Source: Monoplex corrugatus (Eukaryota; Mollusca; Gastropoda; Littorinimorpha; Ranellidae). From it: DNA of 64,000 nucleotides. This document shows, piece after piece, positions 1 to 10,760 of this stretch; position 1 is the stretch's first letter; each line of letters opens with the position of its first letter. The stretch lies in the NCBI GenBank assembly GCA_030674185.1, contig CM060308.1, positions 37,446,050 to 37,510,049 on the forward strand, in the 5' to 3' direction. The translations under genes and the position numbers were made by a program. The notes under the pieces were generated by a model. It saw nothing but the letters and a program-made list of their open reading frames with translations. It was not told the origin of the DNA and did no database searches.

Positions 1-1194
1 CAAGAAAGACAGAGAGACAGGCAACTAGCCCTGTTGCACTCTGTGTTATTGATAGTCTTTAGTCAAGAAAGACAAAAAGACAGGCAACTAGCCCTGTTGC
101 ACTTTGTGATATGAACAGGGAGAGGGGCAACTAGCCCTGTTGAGCTTTATGATATGATAACCTAGTGAAAAACACAGGGAGACAGGCAACTAGCCCTGTT
201 GAGCTTTGTGATATGACAGTCTAGTGATATTGACAGGGAGACAGGCAACCAGCCTGTTGAGCTTTGTGATAATTAGTGAAAAGCACAGGGAGACAGGCAA
301 CTAGCCCTGTTGAGCTTTGTGATATGATAGCCTAATGATATTGACAGGGAGACAGGCAACCAGCCCTGTTGAGCTTTGTGATAATTATGATTGTCTATAG
401 TCAAGAAGCACAGAGTGACAGGCAACTAGCTTTGTTACATTCTGTGATCATTATAGTTGTCTACAGTCAAAAGGAACAGGGAGACAGGCAACTAGCCCTG
501 TTGCACTCTGTAATATGACCGTCTCTAGTCAAGAAAGAGAGGAAAACAGTCAACTAGCCTGTTGCACTCTGTAATATGACCGTCTCTAGTCAAGAAAGAG
601 AGGAAAACAGTCAACTAGCCCTGTTGCACTCTGTGTTATCATAGTCTTCAGTCAAGAAAGGCAGAGAGACAGGCGACTAATTCTGTAGCACTCTGTGATA
701 TATAGTCTGGTGACAAGCACATGGACAGACAACTAGCCCTGTAGCACTCTGTGATATATAGTCTAGGGACAAGCATAGGGACAGACAACTAGCCCTGTAG
801 CACTCTGTGATATATAGTCTAGTGACAAGTACGGGGGACAGACAACTAGCCCTGTTGCACTTTGTGATACGATTGTCTATTGTCAAGGAAGACAGGGAGA
901 CAGTCAACTAGCCCTGTTGCACTTTGTGATATGACAGTCTAGTGACATGGACAGGGGGACAGGCAACTAGCCCTGTTGCACTCTGTAATATGATCGTCTA
1001 TTGTCAATGACGACAGGACGACAGACAACTAGCCCTGTTGCACTTTGTGCTATGACAGTCTTTAGTCAAGAAAGAGAGGAAAACAGGCAACTAGCCCAGT
1101 TTGTTCTTTGTGATATGATAGCCTAGTGACAAGGACAGGGAGACAGGCAACTAGTTCTGTTGCACTATGTGATATGACCGCCTATAGTCAAGAA
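1..1194. repeat. Degenerate ~60-bp minisatellite, about 20 units
   Basis: Tandem units of about 60 bases share a core reading CAACTAGCCCTGTTGCAC, followed by a TGTGATATGA-like stretch and a GTCAAGAAAG or GTGACAAGGACAGG segment. Units differ by substitutions and small indels. No coding potential is seen; open frames here are artefacts of periodicity. The array starts before the window and resumes after a retroelement fragment. Confidence 0.9.
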
Positions 1195-1427
1195 AACATT
1201 TATAGGCCATTTTAGGAAGAAGGGGAATTGGAGCACCTGGTCAGAACGGGAAAGCTGGAGAGAAAGAGAGCACCGGGCAGACACAGGGATAAGATACTAG
1301 ACGGACTTGCAGAGTGGCTGGGGACAAGGAGGGTGGAAGAGATGCTTGGGGCAACAAGTGACAGAGACAGATGGAAGTACATAATCGCCAATGCCATGCG
1401 GCAAGGCACCTGATGATGATGATGATG
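1195..1427 (+). mobile_element. RTE-like LINE, 3'-terminal fragment
   Basis: The + frame encodes the C-terminal tail of an RTE-type ORF2: FRKKGELEHLV, then RKRAPGRHRDKILDGLAEW, then a run ending in MRQGT and a stop at about 1411. The same tail occurs at 44135-44605, so it is a repeat family and not a host gene. It ends in a (GAT)n tail, typical of RTE elements. It is severely 5'-truncated and sits inside the 60-bp minisatellite; ATAGTCAAGAAA occurs on both sides. That could be a target duplication, but the motif also belongs to the array unit. Confidence 0.75.
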
Positions 1428-1600
1428 ATAGTCAAGAAAGAGAGGAAAACAGCCAACTAACCCAATTGCACTTTGTGATATGATAGCCTAGTGACAAGGA
1501 CAGGAAGACAGGCAACTAGTTCTGTTGCACTATGTGATATGGCCGCCTATACATCGCTATAGACAAGGACAGAGAAACAGGCAGCCAGTAGGTGTTTCCC
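1428..1600. repeat. Continuation of the ~60-bp minisatellite
   Basis: The same core (AACTAACCCAATTGCAC, then CAACTAGTTCTGTTGCAC) resumes directly after the RTE fragment and fades out near 1600. This supports insertion of the fragment into a pre-existing array. Confidence 0.85.
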
Positions 1601-1742
1601 TTCTGTCATCAGGCCTGGTTCCCTGAAGTCAGTGGCCACGCCAAAAGCCGAAGTTTTAGTAGGAACACAGAGAGCTATAATAATTAATAATTACAATATT
1701 TATATAGCGCAAAATCTTGATAAAATCAAATCTAAGCGCTGA

Positions 1743-1857
1743 AACAGACACACACACACGCACCACCACACACACACGCATGCACGCACCACACACACAC
1801 ACAACCACACACACGCGCGCTCGCGCGCGCGCGCACAGACACACACACACGCACACG
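1743..1857. repeat. (CA)n/(CG)n microsatellite in LINE copy A 3' UTR
   Basis: Imperfect CA repeat with a short CG-alternating core (potential Z-DNA). The equivalent CA tract is in copy B at 61318-61405, so it is part of the element. Confidence 0.9.
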
Positions 1858-1988
1858 GCTATAAATGGGGAGAAAGAATAAAAGCAATGGAAAATTGTAG
1901 AGAGCATATTATATACAATTATATATTACAATGTGATTCCCCTCCGAGTGGAGACAGGCTGCAGAGGGGATTGAGTGAGGTCAGGATT

Positions 1989-4900
1989 TTATGCAGAGGA
2001 GAAAAGGTGAGTTTTGAGAGCGGACTTGAAGGAGACAAAAGTAGGTTGCTGACGGACTGAGAGAGGAAGTTTGTTCCAGGAAAATGGACCAGAAACAGAG
2101 AAGGCTCGTGGACCATAGGTATTGAGCTTAGTGCGTGGAAAGCGAAAAGTCAGAGGATCGGAGGCAGAGCGGAGGGTACGTGAGGGAAATAGATCTCAAA
2201 TAGGCTTGACAGGTAATCGGGGGCTGCGTTATTGAGGCTTTTGTAGCACATGGTGTCTAGTTTGTACTGTATGCGCTTTGATACAGGGAGTCAGTGAAGT
2301 TGTGCCAGGAGAGGAGATATGTGGTCAGCTTTTTTCTTTTTGAGTACAAGGCGTGCAGCATTGTTTTGAATGCGCTGTAGGATGTGAATGGTGGAGGCAG
2401 GAAGACCGGACAGGAGTGAATTGCAATAGTCAATGCGAGACATTATGAAGGAGAGAACGAGTTTTGCAGTTGTTTCCACAGAGAGATACTTCCTGATCAG
2501 GCTTATACGATGGAGGTGATAGTAGCAAGATCTGGCAGTTTGAGAAACAAAGTTGTTCATGGAGAGGGTAGAGTCAATGCAGACACCAAGGTTTTTAGCT
2601 GAATCAGAAATTGGGACTGATGTGTTACATAATGGGAGAGAAAGAGGAGGCAGCTGAGAAAGTTTCTGACGGGTGCCAATGAGGATAGCTTCTGTCCTGT
2701 CATCATTTAGCTGAAGTTTGTTGTATGTCATCCAATTGTTAATGTCCGAGTAACACTCAGTGGTGCGAGTCAGGAGGCGCTGTGTATTGTCAGGTGAGTC
2801 ACTGTCTTGAAGTGGGTGTCATCAGCATAGAAGTGGTGTTTTATAGAGTGGGAGTTGATGATGGTGGACAGGGGGGAGGTGTAAAGAGTGAAAAGAAGAG
2901 GGCCAAGGACAGATCCTTGTGGAACACCACAGTCAGGTATGCAGGTTGAGAGTAAGTGCCATTGATGAGAACAGTTTGTTTTCTGTTTGATAGATATGAA
3001 GTGAACCAGGAGAGAGCAATGTCAGAGATGCCAAAAGTATGATGAAGTCTAGAAAGGAGAATACCATGATCAATGGTATCAAAGGCTGCAGACAGATCAA
3101 GGAGTGTGAGGAGAGAGACTTTGCCAGTATCAGTTGCAAGGAGGAGATTGTTGAGAATGTGTAGTAGGGCAGTTTCAGTGCTATGGCACTGGCGGTAGGC
3201 TGACTGGAAAGGATTGAGGAGATTGTTGGCAGACAGGTTGAGAGTTCAGTTGGTTGAGGACAACTTTTTCAAGCAGTTTTGTCAAGAAAGAGAGATTAGA
3301 GATAGGCCGGTAATTTTTCAGTTCATTTGGGTCTAATTGTATTTCTTGAGGAGAGGGTGAACAATAGCAGACTTGAAAGAATCTGGGACAGTTCCAGTTT
3401 GGAGAGAAGTGTTGATGATGTCATTGATGAATGGGAGGAGTGTAGGGAGACAGTCAGAGTAGAGAGAACCTGGAAGAGGATCCAGTTCGCATGTTTTGAA
3501 CGACATGGATCTGATTGTGTTGAGAATTTCTTCTTGTGAGACTGGGGTAAAAGTAGTAAGAGGTGTGCCAGAGAAGGAAGGGTCAGGTGGGCATGGTTGA
3601 CAGGGTGTCCTGTCAAGCCTGTCACAAAGACTTTGTATTTTGGTGGTGAAATACTTGGAGAATACAGATGGGAGTTCTTCATTTGTGTTTTGTTGGGAGA
3701 GGTAAATCTTTTCGTGTGCCAAGGAGATGATTCATGGTTGTAAAGAGTTCTTTTGAAGAAGTGGCATTCAGGATTTTGGTTGGGAAATAGCTTGTTTTTG
3801 CAGATCAATGAGGGTGGATACTTTTGTTTTAGAGGCTTGGAAAAGTTGCCTATGTACAGTGAGTTTGGATTTGCGCCAGCGGCGCTCTGCTCTGCGGCGG
3901 GCACGTTTTGCACAGGCAATCTCATGAATGAGCCAGGGGGTAGGGGGGCGGTCAGGTAAAAGACGGGTTGTGGCTGGAGCATGAGTGTCCAGAGTAGTAT
4001 AGAATTCATCGGCAAGGTTATGTGACTTTTCAGAAAGGAGACGGAAGGCATCAGATGAAAATGTGGAGAGGTCGATAGATTTGAGATTGCATCGAGTCAC
4101 TGCGCGCATGGTACGGGAAGGAGGAGGAATGTCAAGAGAACAGAGAATTGCAGAGTGGTCAGATGGAAGGGCTGAAGTTAGACGGGTAGAAAGAACTAAG
4201 CAGTTGTCAGTAGCTGAAATGTGGTGATCACGATAAATGATCCAGTCAAGAATGTGACCTTTTTGATGGGTTGGTTCAGAAATGTGTTGAGTCATATTGT
4301 GATTGGACAGAGAGTTGATGATATGTCTTGTGTCATAACGGTGAGTGTTGTCATAGTGGACATTGATGTCACCTAGAATGATGAGATTTCCAGGTAAGAG
4401 GCAGTAGTAGTCAAGAAGTTGGTCAAAGTCAGAGAGAAACATGGATGTGTTGAGCTTGTTGGCAGAGCTAGGTGGAGGTCGATAGACACAGGAGAAGGTG
4501 ATGGGGTGAGGGGTGGATTGGAAGGATACTTCAACGTGCTCGAAAGAAGGATGGGAGAAAGGCAGAGACTGTGAGAAAGACAGGCGGGAATGGAGTGAGT
4601 CGTTGTAGAGGATGGTGATACCACCACCTCGGGATGAGCGATGGAAAGAAGCAAGCCTGTAACCACTCGGAGTGAGCCTCACATGTATAGGTTCATGACC
4701 AAGGGGGTTAAGCCATGTTTCGGTGATAAAAGCAATGTCAACATGCTCATCTGCGATAAAGTCAGCAATGACATCGGCTTTGCCATCAGTGCATGTTGAC
4801 TGAGCGTAAAAAAGGCATAGTTTTAGTTTATCACAATGCGGCGGCCGAGGTGGAGATGAAGGCAGCACCGGCGGGACAGAAGACGAAGGCGACACCAGCG

Positions 4901-5471
4901 GGGCAGAAGACGAAGGCAGCAACGACGGGACAGAAGACGAAGGAGGCACCCGCAGGACAGAAGACGAAGGCGGCACCAGCGGGACAGAAGACAAAGGCAG
5001 TACCAGCGGAACAGAAGACGAGGGCAGCGCCGGCGGGACAGAAGACGAAAGCGGCACTGGCGGGACAGAAGGCGAAGGCGGCACCGGCGGGACAGAAGGC
5101 GAAGGCGAAGACGGCAGAGGAGGAGTCGAAGTTTGCAGCAGCAAGGTCGAGTGCAGGGGCAGCGGAGGAGACAAAGAAGCAGAAGACGAAAAGTGGTGTC
5201 GGACTGGCACAGCAGGAGGCAGATTGTGCCAAAGTCGGTGGAGACGTCCACCACGACAGGATCGCGCAGTGCGGGGCTTAGGACACAGCCCCAGTGTTCG
5301 TATGCGCTGGTAGACGTCTCCACCGAGGTAGCACTTGCTGTGTTTAAAAAGTGTCAGTCCAATTTGTTTTATAAAAGACGGGTCCATAATTGCGAGCCAG
5401 TCAGGAGAGGAAGATACTTGCAGGTTGGTGTGTGGGTTGGTCAGTTCACAACACTTAAAACCAGAGAACAC
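1989..5471 (-). pseudogene. L2/CR1-like LINE polyprotein (endonuclease + reverse transcriptase), frameshifted
   Basis: The best preserved part is an open frame from 5471 to 3768. It holds an N-terminal segment, a 9-residue P/S-rich repeat made by a 27-bp minisatellite (about 4850-5110), and an AP-endonuclease domain with VDIAFITETWL, a GGGITILY segment, a VYRPP motif and ILGDINVHYD. Downstream the coding continues in other frames: a linker and early RT at 3333-4051 and the RT C-terminus at 2291-2731. Compared with copy B there are several one-base indels, for example near 3240, 3340, 3690 and 2800, so no functional protein is possible. The proline-rich leader is variable in length by nature of the repeat. 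Confidence 0.85.
4850..5110. repeat. 27-bp coding minisatellite inside LINE copy A
   Basis: About ten units of 27 bases (GGCACCGGCGGGACAGAAGA core) encode on the minus strand a nine-residue SSSVPPVLP-like repeat. The unit is a multiple of three, so both strands carry long spurious open frames. Confidence 0.9.
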
Positions 5472-5571
5472 AAAGGTTTGGGAAAGCTGCGAACACAGTA
5501 GGCTAAAATGTAAACACAGATCACAGATAAAATGTCCGACTTGAGCGGCTGAATTAAAATGATGAAAAGTA

Positions 5572-7190
5572 TACTACACGTCATTATTGAAGGGCCAGGA
5601 ACGTTTTTGAGTCAATTTTTGAAAGGAGAAATAACCTATTTTCTCTTACTCTTTTCTCCAATTCGTTGCCGTAACTGAATGGATAAGAGCTCAGACAACA
5701 TTGCAGTTTCCTTTTGGCACGTGTTTGGGGATTTGCCGATTTGCAATGGGCGGCCCAAGGAAGACAATTTCCACACGAAATTGTCGAATCTTCAGCAGGG
5801 TCTCTCTGACGACGCAGGCAAGGTAGCGACAAAATTCGCTTTGCACGTGCAAGGCAAGCCCTTTTTGAACACTACTCCAGCCAAAGTTGCCCGCAGACGA
5901 GGATAAAAAGGACCCGTTCTTGGTTCGTTTTAACCATGCTTGCAAGACGACGGATGACGGATGAGCAGCGGGGGAGAGCCCTCGCTCTGCTTGATGAAGG
6001 CCTAGCGCAGCGGGAAGTTGCTAGACGACTTGAAGTGTCGCATTCCACAATCCAGAGACTGCTGGAGCGCTTCAATGAGACTGGAGCAGTCCAGGAAAGG
6101 CGTCACACGGGTGGACCCAGAGTAACGACAAGACAGCAAGACTGCTACCTTGCCCTCTCCGTCCTGAGGGAAAGGGCATCCACTGCGGTGACCTTGAGGG
6201 GTCAGCTGAGGGACGCAACAGGTGCTAACATCAGCTGCAGCACGGTGAGAAGACGGCTACATGAGGCAAACTTGAGGTCACGGAGACCGGCCGTCCGACC
6301 CGTGCTGTCACCGGTCAACAGAGTGCGCCGCATGACCTGGGCCAGGGAGCACGTGACCTGGACAAGGCAACAGTGGGCCCGGGTCTTGTTTTCGGATGAG
6401 TCCAGGTTCACCCTGACCTTTAACGATGGCCGGGCTCGGGTGTGGCGACGTCAAGGGGAGAGGTTCGCTGACGCCACTGTCCAAGAGCATAACCGGTACG
6501 CGGCGGCGGGTCAGTGATGGTGTGGGGTGGCATGAGCCGTGGTACCCGGACCCCCCTGCTCCCCATTGACGGCATCCTGAACGGGGTCCGGTACCGGGAC
6601 GAGGTTCTGGCGGCCGTGGCACTGCCTGCGCTTGTGGACCTTGGTCAAGGCGCCATCTTCCAGGACGACAATGCACCTGCGCATCGAGCACGCCTTGTGA
6701 CCGACTTCCTGGAGCAGCATGAAGTCGTCCGTATGGCCTGGCCAGCGTGCTCACCTGACCTGAACCCAATTGAACACCTCTGGGATGTGCTCGGGAGGCG
6801 CATCAGGGACAACCACCCCCCACCGGGCACCCTGGCCAGGCTGGTCGACATCCTGCAGATCGAGTGGGCGGCCATCCCTCAGAACACACTCCGTACCCTT
6901 GTGGGGTCGATGCATCGGCGCTGTGAAGCATGCATCCAGGCTCGGGGCGGACACACGCGATATTGAAAACAGATTGGCCAAATCTGACACTTTCTGTTTT
7001 TTGAAAAGGGGGGGATGTTCCTTTAAATGCATGTGCTGTTCACTAATGGGTCATTGTGCTAATTTCTTTTTCCAAAACAGGTGTGGAAATGATGAAATAA
7101 AACATAGAATCAATTCTAAACATTGTCAATTATTTCAACTTAAAATTAGAGAGGAAGGAAGAAGTGGCCCTTAAATTATGATTAGGAGTA
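5572..7190 (+). mobile_element. Tc1-like DNA transposon, copy 1
   Basis: A 1619-bp element flanked by TA target duplications (5570-5571 and 7191-7192). The terminal inverted repeats are about 26 bp and imperfect: the left starts TACTACACGTCATTATTGAA and the right, reverse complemented, starts TACTCCTAATCATAATTTAA; both end in GGGCCA. It is nearly identical to copies at 19333-20949 and 32977-34593 and differs in length only by a 2-bp insertion in the transposase. Confidence 0.95.
5936..6966 (+). pseudogene. Tc1-like DDE transposase, frameshifted
   Basis: This copy reads like the 342-residue protein of copies 2 and 3 up to the sequence corresponding to residue 188, where a 2-bp insertion in the GC-rich run near 6497-6508 shifts the frame and ends the first part at 6517. 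The second part continues to 6966 and keeps the D of the QDDNAPAH motif and the E of NPIEHLWD. The GRPR motif is changed to GGPR. It cannot make transposase from this copy, but the intact terminal repeats could be used in trans. Confidence 0.93.
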
Positions 7191-7192
7191 TA

Positions 7193-7535
7193 GGTATAAA
7201 AACTTTAAAATCAGATTATCTGGTAAAATATTCAAAATTTAAAAAAAATATTTACCTCACCGTGTGTCGGGATTTAAAAGCAACAAACTGATACAAAATT
7301 CAATGCATAAAATCAAATAGAACCACGATAAAATCACTGTAAAACACCACACACACTTTTGCTGCCTGCTGGCGCGACATCTACACACAGAGCTAAAGTG
7401 ATTAGGCGAGCTGACCACATTCCACTATTTTGTTACATAGTCTTCGTCTTTGGGAGGGTGGGGGAGGGGGGCATGCTGGTTGTTTTCATGTTTCCATAAT
7501 GCCATCGGAGGGGGGGGGGGGGTAAGGGGCACAGT
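7193..7535. other. AT-rich spacer, nothing recognised
   Basis: No convincing coding or repeat signature. It may be the continuation of LINE copy A beyond the Tc1 insertion, but I cannot show this. Confidence 0.4.
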
Positions 7536-7539
7536 CAAC

Positions 7540-8003
7540 GTCTTTTGGTGGGCGTGCATTTTGGTTGTTTTCATGCTTCCATAAGCCAATACCTTGACTA
7601 TAGACGATCATATCATGGGTTTATGTGCAGGCTGAAGGCATGTGCCACGGTCACCATACACGTGGCACCTGTGACGTTAATGCATATGGAATTCGTTCCG
7701 AGCGCGGAGACGTCATATTGAGAAACCGAAACTGAAACTACGTAAGCCACCGGACACTGACATGGCTTACAGGATCTTTAACGTGCGTATTCATATTCTA
7801 CAATCGTATACAGATGAACGGGTCTTTGACACTGGCAGATCTGCACACATATTGACAGGTGGGATCGGAACACTCTCCATCCGTGCCCTCCCCTCCTCCT
7901 CCCCCCCCCCCCCCCAATCAGGTGGTGGTATCTAGGCGAATCGAACCTAGAACCTTCTGGGTTGAAAGTCCGACATTTATCCACGTCGCTACTACGCGTG
8001 CCC
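7540..8003 (-). mobile_element. tRNA-derived SINE (family I), copy a, interrupted
   Basis: The minus strand begins with a tRNA-like head whose B-box region reads GGTTCGATTCG, followed by the family body seen also at 9050-9335, 10022-10352, 36630-37080 and 55165-55675. Shared words are CTTACAAGATCTTTAACGTG-like and CATGTTTCCATAAGCCACC-like stretches. The body is split by a copy of repeat family A at about 7595-7743. Confidence 0.7.
7595..7743 (-). repeat. Dispersed repeat family A, copy 1 (nested in a SINE)
   Basis: This segment matches 21425-21578 and, in reverse, 43955-44110 and 47228-47400. Diagnostic words are CATGGGTTTATGTGCAGGCT, CATATGGAATTCGTTCC and a terminal GAAACTGAAACT. It separates two parts of the SINE, with TAAGCCA on each side, which suggests insertion with a short duplication. 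Confidence 0.7.
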
Positions 8004-8040
8004 CTCTAATTTGATCAATTCTATATACATTTTGTGTGTG

Positions 8041-8120
8041 TGGTTTTTTTTTCTATCACGTGAACGTGTCCATGTGTTGTATTTTATCACGTTCGTCTTT
8101 TAAGATGAGATAAAAACTAA

Positions 8121-8180
<60 letters not shown>

Positions 8181-8312
8181 ACACACACACGCGCGCGCGC
8201 GCGCGCGCGCATGCACACACACACACACACGCACACATATACATTATACATACATACATATATATGTATATGTATATAAGTGTATATATATATATATATA
8301 TATATATGTTAT
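8041..8312. repeat. Compound (CA)n-(CG)n-(TA)n microsatellite
   Basis: A CA tract from about 8121, an alternating CG core near 8190-8210, more CA, then TACA and a pure TA tract to 8308. All of it is alternating purine-pyrimidine DNA. Confidence 0.95.
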
Positions 8313-8365
8313 CTCAATTTGAGTCACTCTTTTTACGTCAAAACATGTGACATGAAATGTCTACG

Positions 8366-8665
8366 AAGAGTTCCAAGTTTGTTCAAGAGAGATTCATCGC
8401 ACTCGGACAATTCCATATGCGCTCCACCCAAGTCTGCCACCTATTATTTGGCAGATTCCCTGACCTGTGCAAAATCCTATGTGCTAACAGGATCTTGAAT
8501 GGGGAGGGAAGGGGGGGGGGAGGGAAGGGACCTACGAACCACCAAGCTTGCATGACCATAATGAAGGAAATATTAAAATGGCAGCAAAGCAGGCCAGTTA
8601 TGTCTCAAGCTGAGACTGAACTCCGCATATCAAATCTTCAGTCTACAGCTGTATGGAAAGAACCA
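8366..8665 (+). repeat. Dispersed repeat family C, copy 1
   Basis: It shares an ordered set of words with 30445-30755 and 53116-53480: CGGACAATTCCATATGCGCT, CCACCCAAGTCTGCCA, a short G-rich run, then TAATGAAGGAAATATTAA-like and an A/G-rich end with AAGAGAACC. No protein is encoded. It is probably a degraded non-autonomous element of unknown class. Confidence 0.6.
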
Positions 8666-8854
8666 ACTAACCTTTTTTTTTCCTTTTGTTGCTTTTTTTT
8701 TCTTTCTCGGAAGCATGTATACGTGTTGTTTTTCCTGCACTGTTCAGACGGAAAATAGCTGGACAGTCTGTATGTACTCCGTTTTATTTCGATTCTTTTT
8801 ATGTCATGTTCCATATTATATGTGTTATGGTTCATCTTGTTTTAAATACGTACA

Positions 8855-8856
8855 CA

Positions 8857-8948
<92 letters not shown>
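8855..8948. repeat. (CA)n-(TA)n microsatellite
   Basis: A CA tract followed by a perfect TA tract of about 50 bases. Confidence 0.97.
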
Positions 8949-8950
<2 letters not shown>

Positions 8951-9049
8951 TGATATTTTGTGTGTGGAATGACAGAAACTAGCTGTAAGACTGGTCCAAT
9001 GTGACTTTATGCTACTTTCCTTAAGTAATGAAGTGTTCTGAAATCTGAA

Positions 9050-9335
9050 GTCTTTTGTGGGCGCGCATGCTGGGGTGTTTTTATGTTTCCGTTGGCCAGC
9101 CACCGACATAACCTACAAGATTGTTAACGTGCATGTTTGGTATTATGCATGCTTAGACCTAAATACACGAAAGGAGTTTGGGCAGTGGCAGGTCTGCAGA
9201 CATTCTGCTCTGGGAGATAGGGAAAAAAATCTCCCTAACCCTTTACCAGCAGGCAGAAGTGTCTATGCAGATCGAACCTAGGACCTTCCCATTGGAAGTC
9301 CGACAATCTACCCACTTGTCCAACGTGCCCATCGA
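9050..9335 (-). mobile_element. tRNA-derived SINE (family I), copy b
   Basis: The minus strand head reads GGGCACGTTGGACAAGTGGG (A-box like) and then GGTCCTAGGTTCGATC (B-box). The body runs to GCATGCGCGCCCACAAAAG. The anticodon-loop region ACTTCCAAT is shared with the copy at 55.6 kb, supporting one tRNA-derived family. Confidence 0.72.
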
Positions 9336-9589
9336 TATTATGATTTGACCTTTTTTTTTTCTTTTTTCTGCGTAAACGTCTGTTTTTGAAGATTGCAAAA
9401 ACAACCAACGCCTTTGACTCTTTTGGTGTGTATGCTGTGGAATGTTTTCTTGTTTTTTTGTTCATTCATCAGTTTTTTTATGTGACACGAGCATGAACAC
9501 GAGGCACGGTCTTGGCATTCTGTGTCTTCTTCTTTCAGGGCATTGCCATTCTGCCCACAGTTTCTGTTCCACAGCTAGAAGCGAGGCAA

Positions 9590-9885
9590 GTTCTTTTTGA
9601 TGTTCTGTATACTACTTTTGTGATGGGATAATTTTCATCTTTGATGATGGAACAGTCCTTCTATTGATTGCATACGTTCGTATCTTTCTGACAATTACAA
9701 TACGACTGTATAGATAAATACTGAGGACTATGGAGTACGTTCTTTTTGATTTTCTGTATACTATTTCTATGGTGGGATAGTTTTCATCTTTGATGATGGA
9801 ACAGTCGTTCTATTGATCGTATCTTTCTGACATTGATGATAACGAGTATATAGGTAAATACTGATGAAGACTATGGAGTAAATGC
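9590..9885. repeat. Two-copy tandem duplication, ~147-bp unit
   Basis: Units at about 9590-9737 and 9739-9885 each start with GTTCTTTTTGAT and share CATCTTTGATGATGGAACAG and AAATACTGA. No gene is visible. Confidence 0.8.
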
Positions 9886-10021
9886 AGTTTTTATTATTTT
9901 CTGTTTTTCGTTAATGTTTTTCATTCGTGGTTTTCAATTCTCGCGAGTGCTTGAATGTACAAGTAGGTACTTAAATGTACAGTCGGATTTTTAGGCGTTA
10001 AGGCAGCCATACTCATTTTTC

Positions 10022-10352
10022 GGGGGTGAGCATGTTGCACTGGGTGTTTTCATTTTTTTCATTTTTCCATAAGTCACCGAACACTGACACGACTTACAAG
10101 ATCTTTAACGTGCGTATTTGACGTTCCTGGTGTGAGGGGGTTCAGGCGCTAGAAGTGACCTGGGAAAAGGGAAAAGTCTCTGTTCTTTACCTCCAGGCAG
10201 TACCCAAGAGAAAAGGGAAAAGTCTGCCCTTTACCGTCAGGCGGTGCGAAGGGAAAAGGGAAAGGTCTCTGTCCATAACAAGCCAGACCGTATCCAAACA
10301 GGTTCAAACCCAGACATCCCAGCTGTAAGATCGTTGTCTTAACCACTTGATT
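10022..10352 (-). mobile_element. tRNA-derived SINE (family I), copy c
   Basis: The minus strand begins with AAGTGGTTAAGACAACGATC and a B-box-like GGGTTTGAACCTG, followed by the family body ending in CATAAGTCACCGAACACTGA-type sequence (plus sense). An AGGGAAAAGGGAAAAG-rich insert lies in the middle. Confidence 0.65.
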
Positions 10353-10417
10353 GAAAATGGGTATTGTCATTTTTATTCTCTCTCTCCCTCACCCGTTTTT
10401 TTTTTCTTTTTTGTCAG

Positions 10418-10480
10418 GTACATCATTTCAAACACCATGAGGAGCTTTGTGTTAATCGGTCTTTTGGCGTTCGCTGCAGC
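10418..10480 (+). CDS. EF-hand gene, exon with start codon
   Basis: A pyrimidine-rich tract ending TTTTTTGTCAG precedes 10418, so this looks like an internal exon with 19 bases of 5' UTR, then ATG at 10437. It encodes [14 protein letters not shown] plus two bases and ends at a strong donor GTATGT (10481). Confidence 0.75.
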
Positions 10481-10607
10481 GTATGTGGTATTCCTTTCTA
10501 TTATTGTTTGGTATTTTCTTTTCTCTGTCTCTGTAAAAAATCAATCGGGTAAGGGTATTGTTTCATATCAACCTGAGAGAAGTGTCTGACAGTGTGTGTG
10601 TTTGGTG

Positions 10608-10640
<33 letters not shown>

Positions 10641-10670
10641 TGTGTGTGTATGTGTGAGTGTGTGTGTGTG

Positions 10671-10760
<90 letters not shown>

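Larger units (their letters stand above)
1660..5569 (-). mobile_element. L2/CR1-like LINE, decayed copy A
   Basis: Read on the minus strand this is a long non-LTR retrotransposon, with a proline/serine-rich N-terminus, an AP-type endonuclease, a reverse transcriptase and a 3' UTR containing a CA/TG microsatellite. It ends near 1672 in a GCGCTATATAAATATTG-type tail. It aligns throughout with copy B at 60993-64000. Its 5' end is not clear: a Tc1-like element abuts it at 5572, and the sequence beyond 7192 may or may not continue it. Confidence 0.88.

Noticed and set aside
5679..5906. 75-residue frame before the transposase, identical in all three Tc1-like copies
   Set aside because: The copies are nearly identical everywhere, so conservation is uninformative; an 82-residue antisense frame in the same place is equally conserved. 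It is probably 5' non-coding DNA.
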